Positions 41,929-55,893 are shown, numbered from the stretch's first letter. The stretch is 64,000 nucleotides of DNA from Mesostigma viride (GCA_009746045.1 RPFO01000744.1:991635-1055634), one strand, 5' to 3'. Numbers and translations are program-made. The notes: generated by a model from the sequence alone, not told the origin.

Positions 41929-42300
41929 TTGACAAAGTGTGACAATGCTTGACATGTCAGGTTGATAAAGTGTGACAAAGTGTGACAAAGTGTGACATGT
42001 GGTGTGACAAAGTGTGACAAAAGCTATACAAATGTTGACAAAACCATGACATATCAGGTCGATTTTACAAGACAATTCTTGACAAATTATCAAGGTGAAA
42101 GTGTCAAAAAATGTCACACATTGTCAACGTCACGCATTGTCAACATGAGAGTGAGATTTTATCACATTTTATCACACCACAATTAGTGACATTTGTGCAC
42201 ATTTATCACAACACAAACGTTGATATATCACAGACAATCCTGAAAATTTATCAGGACTATAAAACAGACAAAAAGTGACAAAAAGTGACAAAAAGTGACA
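41929..42300. repeat. Left subterminal TGACAAAGTGTGACA repeats
   Basis: Many copies of TGACAAAGTG/TGACA with AT-rich spacers; the complement family lies at 48950-49275. Likely transposase-binding region. Confidence 0.75.
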
Positions 42301-43049
42301 AAAACCAGTGAAATTTTTCTTTTTATTACAAAATAAGCATTACTTAATGCTGACAGCAACAACGATTGTCTCGTAGGCAAAGTTCGGACGGCAGCCCATT
42401 GCGTTGCGTGCAGCCCGTTGTGAGCATGACTTCCACGGAAAGCTCTAAATGCTTGCAAAGAATTTGCAGGCAGCCGCCCGTTGGGTATATTGTGTGCAGC
42501 CGTCATTTGCGGATGTCATTTTGATTAAAAGCTCTCGACTCTCCTGTAAAACACAGAAAAAAGATGCAGAGGTGGAAATAACATCAATGTATACATGGTT
42601 GTTGTCAGTTGTGCAACATTAAAGAGGCAGATTACGTTAAAAAACCTGTACAAAAACTTCCCTCTCTTGCTGCAAATGCAAAGAAGAAAGCACTGATCTA
42701 TTTGGAACAAAAAAGGTAGCTGCAGGCAAACATACACTGCGCAAAGAAAACACCTCATCACACAGATTCAAAGACAAACCTGAGCAACCCGTGCATGGAC
42801 CCTAGACGAGTCCGCCGGCTACGTCGATGACGACGATGGTGAGGATGCATATGGCACCAGAACAGCCGAGACTTCCTGCAGAAGAAAAACAAAAATTATG
42901 AATGTTTATTCGTAGTCAATAACAAATTTATTACGGTATCCATTGTGTACGAAATTTGGAGCATATGTTATGTTAATCGATTAGCTGCGCAAGCACACTT
43001 CCTTAAGAGGGCATAACGATTGCAAGGTGCTTAAAACCCACCACAAGGA
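42301..43049. other. CACTA-like interior, no clear gene
   Basis: AT-rich sequence with short frames only. The part 42885-43049 has a diverged second copy at about 43945-44130, so it belongs to the higher-order repeat. Confidence 0.5.
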
Positions 43050-44950
43050 ATTATAAAGCTGCCCCACCTGCCCCCCATGACAAGGAAAAACTAACCCATT
43101 TGCCTACCCCCATGACGCGGAATAATCTCCCCCCCATACCTGTCCCCCATGACAAGGAACAAGCCCCCCTGCCTGCCCCCCATGACAAGGATTAAACCCC
43201 CCTGCCTGCCCCCCATGACAACGATTAACGCCCCCCGCCTGGCCCCCAATACAAGGAATAATTACGCCCCCTACCTGCCCCGGGCATGACAAGGAATCAT
43301 TGACCCCCCCTGCCTGCCCCCCACGACAAGGAACAACTAACCCCCGCTACCTGCCCCCCACGACAAGGAATCATTGCCCCCCCCTGTCTGCCCCCCGTGA
43401 CAAGGAATAATTAACACTCCCTGCCTGCCCCCCACGACAAGAATCATCCCCTCCCCTGCCTGCCCCCCACGACAAGAATCATCCCCCCCCTGCCTGCCCC
43501 ACATAACAAGGAACACTTGACGCCCCCTACATGCCCCCCACGACAAGGAATCATTGCCCCCCCCTGCATGTCCCCCATGACAAGGATCAACTACCCCCCC
43601 TGCCTGCCTAATTACAAGGAAAAATTACCCACGCAGCCTGCCCCCCATGTGACAAGGATTAGCCCCCTCTGCCTGAACCCCCATGACAAGGGATAATTAC
43701 CCCCCCCCCGCCTGCCCCCCATGACAAGGAGTTACCCCCCCCCTGCCTGCCCCCCATGACAATGAATCATTACCCCCCCTGCCTGCACCACATTACAAGG
43801 AATAATTAAGCCCCGGCCCCTGCCTGCCCCCCATGAAAAGGCAATCAACCCCCCCTGCCTGCCCCCCATGACAAGGAGTAACCCCCACCCCTGCCTGCCC
43901 CCCATGAAAAGGCAATCAACCCTCCCTGTCCGCAACAAGACAAATGTAAAAGAAAAACAAAAATGATGAATGTTTGAAAGTAGTCGCCAACAGAAATATA
44001 ACGCGGTCCATTGCTACAAGATTTAGAGCATATGCTCTGTTAATCATGTAGCTACAAAATCGCCATTTCGTAAGGGAGGACAACTGACTGTGAGGTGCTT
44101 TCAATCCCATGACAAGAAATTTTTAAGCTTTTCTGCATGCCCCCATGACAAGGAATAATTAACCTGTCCTGCCTGCCCCCATGGCAAGGAAAAATTATTA
44201 CCCCCGCCTTCTCCCACCCCACGACAGGAAATCATTTACCTCCCCTGCCTTCCCCTCATGACAAGGAATAAGAAACCCGTCCTGCCTGCCCCCCATGGAC
44301 ACAAGGAATCGTTAACCCCCCCTGCCTTCCCCCACCCCATGACAGGGAATCATTAACCCCCCCTGCCTTCGCCCACCCCACTACAGGGTATCATGAGCCC
44401 CCCCTGCCGTCCCCTCATGACAAGAACAATTAACCCGTCCTGCCTGCCCCCCATGACAAGGAATAAATGTATATGCAATGCGCCTGCCCCCCATGACAAG
44501 GAATAAGTAACCCGTCCTGCCTGCCTCCCATGACAAGGAGTGATTAACCCGTTCTGCCTGTCACCATAAAAAGGAATAATTCACCCGCCCTGCCTGCCCC
44601 CAAGACAAGGAATTACTAACCCGTCCCGCCTGCCCCCATGACAAGGAATAATTAACAGGTCCAGCCTGCCCCCCATGACACGGAATAATTGACCCGTCCT
44701 GCCTGCCCCCATGACAAGGAATAAGTGACCCGTCCTGCCTGCCCCCATGACAAGGAATTATTAACCCGTCCTGCCTGCCCCTAATGACAAGGAATAATTA
44801 ACCCGCCCTGCCTGCCCCCATGAAAAGGAACAATTAACCCGTCCTGCCTGCCCCCCATGACAAGGAATAATTAACTTGTCCTGCCTGCCCCCATGACAAG
44901 GAATAAGTAACCCGTCCTGTATGCCCCCATGACAAGGAATAATCCTCACC
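43050..44950. repeat. Long minisatellite, CCTGCCTGCCCCCCATGACAAGG units
   Basis: About 45 imperfect units of roughly 35-45 bp built on CCTGCCTGCCCC, CATGACAAGGAAT and AATTAACCC. It is broken at 43930-44105 by a copy of the 42885-43049 spacer, showing duplication of a block of about 1 kb. Frames across it are artefacts. Confidence 0.92.
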
Positions 44951-45301
44951 CCTCGGCAAAAATGCCAGGTAAAGGGAGTTAAAAACAACAGGAGGCACTG
45001 CATGCGATTCCACCTACAGCACGGTGATATCCTTAGTATAGACCCTATGTATGGGATCGTAACCACTACTCACCACAAGTCTCAAGCAGGAGCCAGTCTC
45101 AGCCATTCGCGGGTAGGCCGCATGCCCGTCCGACGGTGTCAGTCACCCGCAAGTACACGCGCAAAATGGAAGAGGAAACGGCAACACAAATGTATACATA
45201 TGATGACGAGCACGGAAAGCACCATGGTAATGAAAGCATTCAGAGAATACACATTAAAATCTCTGAAATACGTGGCAAGCTTTACCCGCAACGAAACGGC
45301 C

Positions 45302-46638
45302 CTACACATTCGAGCACGGGATGCTAACTATATTCGTGTTGTTAGTTAAACCGTACGACAAAAATTCGCTGACCGTGGTGCCGTTGAAGGAGCTTGGCGC
45401 GCTCCAGACGTCCTGTTCGAGCTGCGTTACAGCGTAAAGAGCTGCTTGGCTCAGGACTGCACACGTTTCTCCCTCAATGGCTACCACCATGTCCTAGCTC
45501 AGCATACATACATCGACAGTGCACCTACATCGTTACTGATAGCGGTTGCTGAAGAAATCACATCACTTCGAGGGCCTGCAACATCTCTTATTGCACAATC
45601 TTGGATGGCGCTCACTGCTTACATAGAACTTCGGTGAGTGGCCCCGTTGCTCGAGCCCTCTCTGCCCGGCGGCCGGCGCTAGCCCCAAGCACTAACCGTA
45701 GACATGGTTTTTCCTGCGCGCAACACCTACTTCTGCCTTCGTTGAACGCTGGCCTTTGGCGCAAACTTTGAATTTTGGGAAAGGATGCTGACGGGCAACT
45801 GTTGCGCAATGCAGTTTTTCCGGGTACGGCCGCTCCCTGAATGGTACGGCGATCAAGGACGCGATTACGCCAGCAGCAAGCGATCCCAACCAAGCGATAC
45901 TGTAGAGTGACGACTGTTTCTCTACCACTGGTAAATACTCGTCATAAGTACTTTTACTTAATTTACTGGACGTCATCTGATGGCTGTCGGATGACTGGCA
46001 TGGCCAGGGCATGGCCACAAACTTACGGACCGCCGATAAGAGTCAGCAGACTGACAGACGGCCGCAAATGCGTGGACAATACTAATAGACGACGCCAACT
46101 ATCGTCTTGCGCAAAGTCTTGCAAGCTTGTGCAAGTGATTCCCGTGGTGGCGACTTGCGACTTGCGCGGGTGTTCCCGTTGAAGCTAAACGATGACAAAC
46201 GAAAGACGTGCTTGTGCTCCAAGGAAAAGCTTGTGGCCGGGGAAGGTGGAAGACGGAAGCTACGCCAAGGCTCGCAGCCAAGGTGGGAATTACATGCTGT
46301 GACTTTTTCAGCAATGGCGGTATGGTAGGAACGAATAACTACATATAAGGAATAGGATCATAGACTCACTGATGACCGTCATGATTTTCTTAGCAATTAA
46401 ATCGCCGTCCTTGATGAAATTTATCTAGCTAGCTCGGAGGGCCAGAAGAAGCCATCGGGGGAGAAACACAGCCAGGATCTAGAATTAAGTTGTCATCGAT
46501 CTGTTCGCTGGTAGGCACAGCGCCATTCGGACATCCAGAAGCTAACCCACTCTTAACCGTTTGAGGTGAGTAAGTAATTCTTCGTCCGAAATACTGACAG
46601 TCTTGCATCGACTTGAACACGCCGTACGCACGTGACAT
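45302..46638 (-). CDS. Possible captured exons, unknown
   Basis: I do not recognise a family. On minus, several short open stretches read like exons: 46638-46429 (MSRAYGVFKSMQDCQYFGRR...ILDPGCVSPP), about 45960-45780 with a hydrophobic segment YSIAWLGSLAAGVIASLIAV, and 45490-45310 (ETCAVLSQAALYAVTQLEQD). Frames differ and no clean ATG-to-stop gene can be assembled without guessing splice sites. CACTA elements are known to capture host gene fragments, which would explain it. It could also be chance. Confidence 0.25.
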
Positions 46639-48949
<2,311 letters not shown>

Positions 48950-49275
48950 CGTGTTGACATTTTGTCATGTTGACATTTGTTGACATTTTTCTTGCGTTTG
49001 GCCTGCGTTTGTAAACGTCTTGACATTTGTTGACAAATCACCTTGGCTTGTCAGTGTTTTGACATTTGTTGACATCAACATAAAGTTGACATGTCAACGA
49101 TTGTCAACGTTTTGTCAACATTGTCAACATTCTGTCAAGTTTTGTCAAGCTGTTGACATTTTTTTGTCTAGTTTTGTCACACTTTGTCACACTTTGTCAA
49201 CAATTTGTCAACAAGTTGTCACACTTTGTCAACAAGTTGACAATTGTTGACAAAAATTTGTCACACTTTGTCAAC
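48950..49275. repeat. Right subterminal TTGTCAACA repeats
   Basis: Dense TTGACA/TTGTCA words, inverted relative to the left cluster, running into the 33-bp TIR. Confidence 0.75.
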
Positions 49276-49290
49276 ACCCGGCTCCTAGTG

Positions 49291-49770
49291 CAGTGACCAG
49301 ATCCCACTTTGATCCGGGAGCAAAATGATTGGCTGTACGTTACGAACAAAAAACGAAATTTTAGTATAAGTTCCGCAGCGCTTGCTGAATTTGCCCCCTT
49401 TCCAAGGCCCGCTGACGTTTGGGACGCACTGATTGTCGTAATAATGTAACCCTTTGAGGGTGACGTCCGCTTGGCACTCAACCATGCTGGAATAATCCGG
49501 AACAAAATGTGTGCACGTATTCCTATGCCCCCTTATCAACGCCGCTTATTCCTAGTGCAGCTGGAAACACCCGCCGAAGTCCAAACACTGCAGACGAGCA
49601 CTTGCCACGTGGCAAATCCTCTTTGGCAGTAGGCTCGCCATATGGGGGCCATGACCACCCGCCGGCAGGCTATTTCAGCCGCAGCCCCTATATTTATTTA
49701 GGGGCCGGACCAATGCAGCCACCAGCAGCCTTGGGGCCAGACCCTAGTACCCGTGAAATTTTGGCTGGGC
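49291..49770. other. E2 right arm
   Basis: No gene. CACGTGGCA near 49603, AGGGGCCGG near 49699 and CCCGTGAAATTTTGGCTGGG before the TIR match the E3 right arm in style. Confidence 0.6.
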
Positions 49771-49784
49771 ATGTCACCGCTCCT

Positions 49785-49806
49785 CCGATGGGTTTGGCAC
49801 GTTACA
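49785..49806 (+). repeat. Gypsy 3' LTR, last part
   Basis: CCGATGGGTTTGGCACGTTA then CA: second TSD copy plus the LTR end, followed by the gypsy TSD CCGGC. Confidence 0.9.
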
Positions 49807-49811
49807 CCGGC

Positions 49812-50238
49812 ACCATGGTTACCTAGCAGTGCGAGGCAGCATTCCTACTGCCTACTACAGGCCGGATAGTACCACTTCAGTATACTAATACTTGCATCTC
49901 TCCGTACTCCAGTATTCTGCCACTGGCTGACGTGGCAACAACCCTCAACTGAAACAAACCCACATGTGCACACGTGGCATGCGCCTGATGGCGGTGTCAA
50001 GTGACTTTGCACTGCCGCACGTGGCGGCCACTAGGAAAACCCACGTGGCAGGCACAGGTACATAACCTCCAACTTTATCCACGTGGCATGCTTCTACTGG
50101 TCCATAGGCGGCTACCACGGTCCTGAGCCAACCCGGCGTGACGTGCAGCCCTGGTCTATGAACATATTCAGTTACACGTGGCAGATCATGATTTCTACTG
50201 GGCTGCAGTAAACTGAACCACGGACGGTCATTCCGTGA
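49812..50238. other. E1 right-arm or copia flank with CACGTGGC words
   Basis: No gene. At least six CACGTGGC motifs between 49930 and 50190. It may include the 3' LTR of the copia-like fragment, but I find no matching second LTR at 54.4-55.0 kb. Confidence 0.45.
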
Positions 50239-51237
50239 TCACCTAGAGTTATGCTCAGCAAATTTATTCCTGGGGACAACAGGATCTGCTGCTTCGCGTG
50301 GCTGTTTCTGAGATGAGGGAGGAGCGACCTGCTGCTCATCCAGTGCACGTTCCTCCTGCCCAGTTGGACCAGTGGGCTGTGGTGGGGCTGCACCACTGAG
50401 GAACACAGGAGCGTCTATGGTTGTGTTGCTTGCATCAGCTATGTCCCTAGCCAATTCACTGGGTGAGACCAACCCACCAGACTGAGGCTCTGAATCCATG
50501 TCCAAGAATTCTACCCCTGACACGTCTGCCAAAGGAGGGTAATAAAGCTTCAGTCTATGCTTGCCAACCATTCGCTCTCTGTGATGCTGAATAGTCACCG
50601 TGTCACCTGTTTCTGACAACCTGATGATTTCAGCTGGACCATGCCATCTACCAGAGTGGGCTTTATTCCCTTCCCCCTCCCTATAGTAGAGTACCTGATC
50701 CCCCACTTCAAACACAGGCCTGGCATTACTTTTATCCTTTTTTGCCAGCAACTTGGCCAAGTGTTGCCTTTGCGTGTTGTAGTGGTCTAGTACCTCCTGA
50801 GAGTAGCTGCCTGATTGCAGGCCAATTGATGTGATTTCACCAAAAGGAGAAGACATGAGGGGCTTGGTGTTCAGAGTTCTGCACACCTCAGCTGCCCACG
50901 CTGTCCTATCAGCATAGCTCCCAGACTCTGCTGTCCTGGACTCATTTTTCTTTATGAGGTCCCTGATAGCACGCATGGTACGTTCAATCATCCCCTGGCG
51001 TTCATGATCTTGAGCCCCAGCAATGTCTATCTTGGGCAGATCAGGATAATCTTGTATCCACGTGAACTGCTGATCCAGCATTAATTTTTCCTGAGGATGA
51101 TACCGTGCTAGTGCAATCAGCAGGGCTCTGTGCAGTTGTTCATTGGCCATGCCTGGCAATGGTTCTATCACCACAAACCTAGACCAGGCATCTTTTAGGA
51201 CCAAGTAATACACCGTGTCCTTCACCACGTGTATCAC
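50239..51237 (-). pseudogene. Copia-like integrase core and C-terminus
   Basis: Continues the gag-integrase reading after a frameshift near 51240. Catalytic residues: Asp in GADVIHVVKD, Asp in KLMLDQQFTWIQ, Glu in GMIERTMRAIRD. The C-terminal part (DKSNARPVFEVGDQVLYYRE, RWHGPAEIIRLSE, LKLYYPPLADVSGVEFLDMD) is clearly related to residues 165-300 of the 9234-12527 polyprotein. It ends at 50239 soon after VVPRNKFAEHNSR, where the other copy goes on to retropepsin. PR, RT and RNase H are missing. Confidence 0.8.
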
Positions 51238-52579
51238 ATCCGGCCCCTACTAGCTTTCCTCTAGCCAGTGGTGGGGTGGCCACATGCCATCTCTTGGGTT
51301 TAGGTGCATGCAGTTGGCACGCTTCACAGTGCTTCCTGACATGCCTGCACATCTGCTCCAGGTCACGGCCATCAATTTTGTTGGCCAGCCTTTCTGCCAC
51401 TGCCTCATGCCCCATTGCCTTGTGTAGCTGTTGGGCTAACCTGGCATAGGAGATAACCTTATCTGCTGCTGCATCTAAGGAGGCTATAGTGGGATCTTGG
51501 GCCACCTGTGCTAACGTCATGTCATAAGCCAGGTCCCAATCCACGTCCTCACTGTCAGGCAACACAGAGCAAATAGAAGGTACACGGCCATTTAGAAACC
51601 AGGGTACAGGAGACTTACAGTCGTCCTGAGTGCTGGCTTGTTTTGTGGGGCGCCCCGTCGAGGCTCCCTTCCTGGGCTTTTTGCAGCGTCCCCCTGCAGG
51701 TAACGGGTGGCGGGGCTCCCAGCAACCTGGGCACACATCCACATCAGATCCAAGTTCGGGTTTGCCCTTCCAGCAATCATCCCTCTCATGCCCCTTGCAT
51801 GAGCACCTGGTGCAGTACAGGGTGGAGTCATGAGGCTTACCTTTCTGACTAGGCCCCTGGGAGGGCCCGGCCTTACTGCCTGGGTTCCCCTTTCCCCCCT
51901 TGTCTGATTTCCCCTGCTGCTTGGATGACCCCCCTGCCTTCTTACCTTGCTGGGGACCCTTGAACACCGCCTTGACCTGAGCTACCACCTCCTTGATGAG
52001 CTTCTTCCTGCTAGGACCTGCACCGTCCTGACCTCCCCCCCCTTGGACCTTGTTAACCTTGGGTTCCTTGACAGTTGAGAAGGGTTCTAGGCTCTGCTGA
52101 ATGAACAACATGGCCCCCCTAAAATCATCCCACTTGTCTTTAAGGCCAGCCAGCAGAACTGCATTGGTGTTCTTGTCCAGCTCAGCTTTGGTGAGCCACT
52201 GATGGATCAGGTACTTAGAGTTGAGTTTCTTCAACTCCTCGTCCCTGTCTATGTACAGGACATACTGTTTGTTGTCACGTACGTAGTCAGACTTGTTGAC
52301 TTTGTACGAGGCCAACCAGTTGAACCCCTTGAGCGCCTGCAGGTGTTCCCCCTTGGTCAACAGCCCTTTTAGGTCTGCTATGAATTCTGTGAAGATTTGC
52401 ACCTCCTCTGCCCCAGGTGTGCTGGCCCTCCTCTCATACATCTGTACCATCTGTTTTATGCTGGGTGCAGATTGGTGGATCGTGTTAGACACCCTAAGAG
52501 CAGGAAACCAATCACGGATGTTATCATGGGACCAGGAGTGTTCTATCTTGAAAAGAAACTCAAGTGCATCCTCCTGCAC
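51179..52579 (-). pseudogene. gag: Copia-like gag with CCHC knuckle and integrase zinc finger
   Basis: Gag core (LEFLFKIEHSWSHDNIRDWF, LIHQWLTKAELDKNTNAVLL, LKDKWDDFRGAMLFI), a Lys/Gly-rich basic region, the knuckle CTRCSCKGHERDDC (about residues 259-272), a second Cys cluster VCPGCWEPRHP, then the integrase HHCC finger LHKAMGHEAVAERL...HCEACQLH (about 390-430). No protease motif lies between knuckle and integrase, where canonical copia has it. The frame ends just after KLVGAGCDT and the integrase continues at 51237 in another frame. The upstream frame overlaps it with a single-base shift near 52590. Confidence 0.82.
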
Positions 52580-54042
52580 AAATCCCCCTCAGCTAGACCT
52601 GGGAAGGTAATCCTATCTTCCCTACGGGATGCATCAAACCTGGGTCGCTGTGGTACAGCGACAGCCGCTGATGGTTGAGGTTGCTGCTGCTGCTGCTGCT
52701 GCTGCGGTTGCTGTTGCTGGTGCTGCCGCTGCTGCTGCTGCTGCTGCTGCTGTTGATGCTGTGGCTGCTGCTGCTGCTGGGTTGTCGCTCCAGCGTTGCT
52801 GCCGCCCGCCATACCCCCGGTGTTTGAGGGTGCCCCGCCCCCTGGTGCTCCCCCGTCCTTCCCCTCGTCACCATCCTCCTCTGGATGCGACCGCTGGGGC
52901 GTAGACGATGGTCCACACCCCGCCTGCCACTTTCCTTGGCGTACCCGCTTGGCGGCCCTCAGCAGTTGCTCCACTGCCTCTGCTGCCCGCGCCCGCTTGG
53001 TCGGGTTGGTCTCCGCTGCGTCCAGCTCCTGGTGGAGTAGTGCAGCGATGCGGTCCAGCTCCAAGTCCGTGTCGGTCTGCAAAGTGGTTTTGGGTGTGGG
53101 GGGTGGGGGGTGGGGTGTGTCTGCACCAGCGCGTACACGCTCACGCGCGTTTAACAAAGCCGCTCCTCGCTGGGCCCTTGCTGGCTGTGGGGTGCGCATG
53201 AAGTCCAGTACCGCGTCCTCGGGCAGCGGCTCATGTGGCGCCAGACCACGCTCAAAACGGATGGCGTCTCCGAATTCGCCCTGCAGAGCCCAGGTCCTAG
53301 CCGCCTCCTGATACCGGCGTAGAGCCCTCTCCTCCTTCCGCATGCGCCTGTCGAGGGCACGTGCGTTCCGCCTGCTCTTCCTTGCCAGCCTGGCCTCCTG
53401 CTCCCTCCTCGCCGGGCCCACCATTGCTGCCAGTGCCGCCTCCGACCTCTTCGTGGCCGCGTCCAGACGCGCCTGATGACGCCGGGTCTTCTCCGTCGCC
53501 TCGTGCGCCTTCGCACGAAGTCGCCGCAGCGCCCGATGCTGCACCTCCCTGGCTGCACGCTCCCTAGCCAAACTGTTTTCCGCCATGGACCGCACCATCG
53601 CCCGCTTCGCCTTCCGCTGGCAATGCCTGGTGTACTCGATCTTGGCCAGTCGCTCGGCCTCGACCATAGCCGGGTCCATCAGAACCAGCACCTCACCCTG
53701 ATCTCCTGGCTGCATCTCCACCGAGGAGTCTGTCTCCTGCAATACATCCCCAGCCCTGCGCCGAAAGTTGCGCGCTGTGCGCCTGTGCGCAAAGGTGAAG
53801 AGCTCGACGTTCTTCTTGCGGAGAACGTAGGGGGGCGCCTCGCGCGCACCTTCCGCGCGCAGGCCTGCCCTGGCCACGCGATCCCGCTCCTGCTGCCGCT
53901 CCGCGAGCACCCGGGCTGTCCTGTCTATCTCAGTCTCCGCCCGCAGCTGAGCCTCGCGCTGAGCCTCCAGCTCGCGCTGCTGCTCCACCTCTCTGCGGAG
54001 CTGGGCCTCCTGCCGAAGGCGCTCTGCCTCCCGGCGGAGCAT
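52543..54042 (-). CDS. Copia-like N-terminal coiled-coil and polyQ protein
   Basis: 499 codons, extremely rich in Arg/Glu/Ala/Gln: long helical heptad-like runs (LRREAERLRQEAQLRREVEQ, residues 350 on EAVEQLLRAAKRVRQG), then Pro/Gly-rich linker and a poly-Gln/His tract (about residues 425-465). Acidic-basic patterning predicts long coiled coil throughout. It joins by single-base shifts to the start piece upstream and to gag downstream, so the three appear to be one polyprotein. Retroelement gag N-termini of this length and charge are unusual. The ORF1 of the other copia copy is a short version of the same kind. Confidence 0.65.
   Translation of the reverse strand: MLRREAERLRQEAQLRREVEQQRELEAQREAQLRAETEIDRTARVLAERQQERDRVARAGLRAEGAREAPPYVLRKKNVELFTFAHRRTARNFRRRAGDVLQETDSSVEMQPGDQGEVLVLMDPAMVEAERLAKIEYTRHCQRKAKRAMVRSMAENSLARERAAREVQHRALRRLRAKAHEATEKTRRHQARLDAATKRSEAALAAMVGPARREQEARLARKSRRNARALDRRMRKEERALRRYQEAARTWALQGEFGDAIRFERGLAPHEPLPEDAVLDFMRTPQPARAQRGAALLNARERVRAGADTPHPPPPTPKTTLQTDTDLELDRIAALLHQELDAAETNPTKRARAAEAVEQLLRAAKRVRQGKWQAGCGPSSTPQRSHPEEDGDEGKDGGAPGGGAPSNTGGMAGGSNAGATTQQQQQPQHQQQQQQQQQRQHQQQQPQQQQQQQQPQPSAAVAVPQRPRFDASRREDRITFPGLAEGDLCRRMHLSFFSR
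52680..52784. repeat. CTG/CAG repeat encoding poly-Gln
   Basis: Interrupted (CTG)n on plus, reading Gln with some His on minus. Confidence 0.92.
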
Positions 54043-54083
54043 CGCCTCTCTCTGCTCCCTGTCCTCAGGCAGCTCAAGATCGA

Positions 54084-54413
54084 CTAGGTCTTCGTCCTCG
54101 TCGTATCCATCCGACGGGATATCCCCAGCACCTGCACCAACCTCCCCGGCCCCGTAACCAGCTCGGGTGCCGTGGGCTGCCCTTCAGCCGGTGGTGCGTT
54201 GGGACGCCAGACATTGTATATCGGCGGCTTCGCCGCCAGCTGATCCAGGTACCGCGGGTCCTCGTCCGAAGACGAGCGACCACTGCCGGCATCGCTGCCA
54301 GCGTGATCACCCCTACCCTGCCGGCCCCGCACTGCCGCCCGGTAGTCCAAATCTCCGGACGATGGGGACAGGCTTGACTCCGAAGAGCCCTCGCGATCAG
54401 AAACGTTCGACAT
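54084..54413 (-). CDS. Copia-like polyprotein start piece
   Basis: Begins MSNVSDREGSSESSLSPSSG at 54413, Ser/Gly/Asp-rich and disordered, with PPIYNVWRPNAPPAEGQPTA. After a frameshift near 54130 the neighbouring frame reads GYDEDEDLVDLELPEDREQR into the coiled-coil ORF. A TATA-like TTTTTATACT lies about 35 bp upstream on minus. Probably the true N-terminus of the gag-like protein. Confidence 0.5.
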   Translation of the reverse strand: MSNVSDREGSSESSLSPSSGDLDYRAAVRGRQGRGDHAGSDAGSGRSSSDEDPRYLDQLAAKPPIYNVWRPNAPPAEGQPTAPELVTGPGRLVQVLGISRRMDTTRTKT

Positions 54414-55032
54414 TTTAAAAGAATAGAGTAGTATAAAAACTGTGAGAGTTTTTATAAATGCAAGTTATGGCACTCGTGCAATGGATGCGAACGTGTGTTG
54501 GATTATGCAATGGCTGGCATATATCAATCCATGCAAGCTTGCCAACCTGGCTTGCATGGGCACGTAGGTTAGGGTAACCTAGCTATCCTGCACTAGTGCT
54601 ACCCAATGAGGTGCTGGCTCCGTCCAGCTAGATCTACTCCAGCTAGGACTGATACGATGCCCACAGGCACCGACTGCCTAACAGCACTAGGTGGATGGTC
54701 CTGGACCTCCCCTAGGACCTCCGTACAGGACTAGCACTGCAACCACCTTGTGGTCTGCATCACAGCTCATAAACCCTACCACGTGAATACCCACGTGCGT
54801 GTGCCCTACATATCTCAGTGCTAATATCTAGCACCCACGTGCCCAATATGGCACGTGCGGATCTGAACCCTAGTAGAGATATGTCCAGTGTACTACACCA
54901 CCGTCCATGTCCGTATCCCACTTGGGAGACGGGGACAACGCCACGTGTACTGATAGTCTAGGCCTGAAGCCCTAGAATAACTCCTAGGGCCCACCGCAAA
55001 CCGCCACCGGCAAGTTTTTGACACTCCGAAAC
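54414..55032. other. Upstream of copia-like ORF, no gene
   Basis: Could hold a 5' LTR of the copia-like fragment. Contains CACGTG words (54781-54870) but no repeat of 49812-50238 that I can see. Confidence 0.4.
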
Positions 55033-55757
55033 CAGGGGGGGTGTCCAAAAACAAGAAAATTTACACGACGCTGGATTCGAGTAGATCTCGCGAAAACAAG
55101 CATGTTTGCCACTGGTCGCAACCCCAGGGGGTCTCTAGGTTAGAAGTTACAGAGCCTCAAAAACCGTCAACAAAGCGGGTAAGTAGGTAGGGTGCCGGGC
55201 CGATATGGGTTTTTTACAACAAAACACTTGGAATTCTTCTAGCTCCCTGTATGGTCGGAATTTTGAAACGGTTTGACGGACAAACTGATAGCACTTGGCG
55301 AGTTGAACCCAAATATGCAGTCAAAATTTTGGCAGGTGCCATATAGAGGGGGGGGGGTTTGCCCGCAAGATGGTGCTGCCCCTAGGCACTACGGAAGTAT
55401 GCTGCCGTCTGCCACCACTACAAGGCTTCGGCTATCCATGAGCGCCGTGCCGTGCCATGAGTATCGCGTCGCGCCGGTCAATGACCCATTTAAGAAAACC
55501 GGAATTTTCCCATACACCACTAATATGCTCAAATGGTAGAGCTCGCGGAGCTGATCATTTTGCTCCCTAGGTCTACCCCTACCGCTATAGTACTGATAAC
55601 CCCGGCCGGCCCTTGGGACCTCAAGGTTCACTGAGTTTCAGTTGCTAGCGGGTATGATAGCGCCTACGTCAGCTACTAGGTAGGTAGGGTCCAAGGGCCA
55701 ACTTTTGGAAAATTTCAGCGTATGTGTCTGATATTTTTCTTTCGGACACCCCCCCTG
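55033..55757. mobile_element. hAT-like MITE
   Basis: 725 bp with a perfect 14-bp TIR, CAGGGGGGGTGTCC at 55033-55046 and its complement at 55744-55757. CAGGG-type ends suit hAT. An 8-bp TSD is expected, but flanks TCCGAAAC and CTCAAACC do not match well. No transposase. Confidence 0.62.
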
Positions 55758-55893
55758 CTCAAACCCCGCGGTTAACCATGGGCCCCGCGAACTGAAAATC
55801 CACCACCGTCAGCCCCTGGGCCAACCCTCGACCGACTCTGGTACCGCGGTTCCAGGAAGTTTTGCCCGGGCATGTCACCCCTCCTGTCTGGAG

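Larger units (their letters stand above)
50239..54413 (-). mobile_element. Copia-like gag-integrase fragment, no LTRs found
   Basis: A minus-strand relative of the 8426-13489 element that kept gag and integrase and lost protease, RT and RNase H, the reverse of the other copy. Together the two give an apparent full order gag-INT-PR-RT-RH. I could not find paired LTRs or a TSD, so the outer limits are only the coding limits. It sits in the right arm of E1. Confidence 0.7.

Noticed and set aside
43050-44950. Regular repeats resembling a CRISPR array
   Set aside because: Units are diverged, spacers are not unique and of fixed length, there are no cas genes and the DNA is eukaryotic.
49812-55032. 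Paired LTRs around the 50-54 kb copia-like fragment
   Set aside because: CACGTG-rich flanks look alike in style, but no alignable repeat longer than about 10 bases was found.
55033-55757. 8-bp TSD for the hAT-like MITE
   Set aside because: Flanks TCCGAAAC and CTCAAACC agree at too few positions; only the TIR is claimed.
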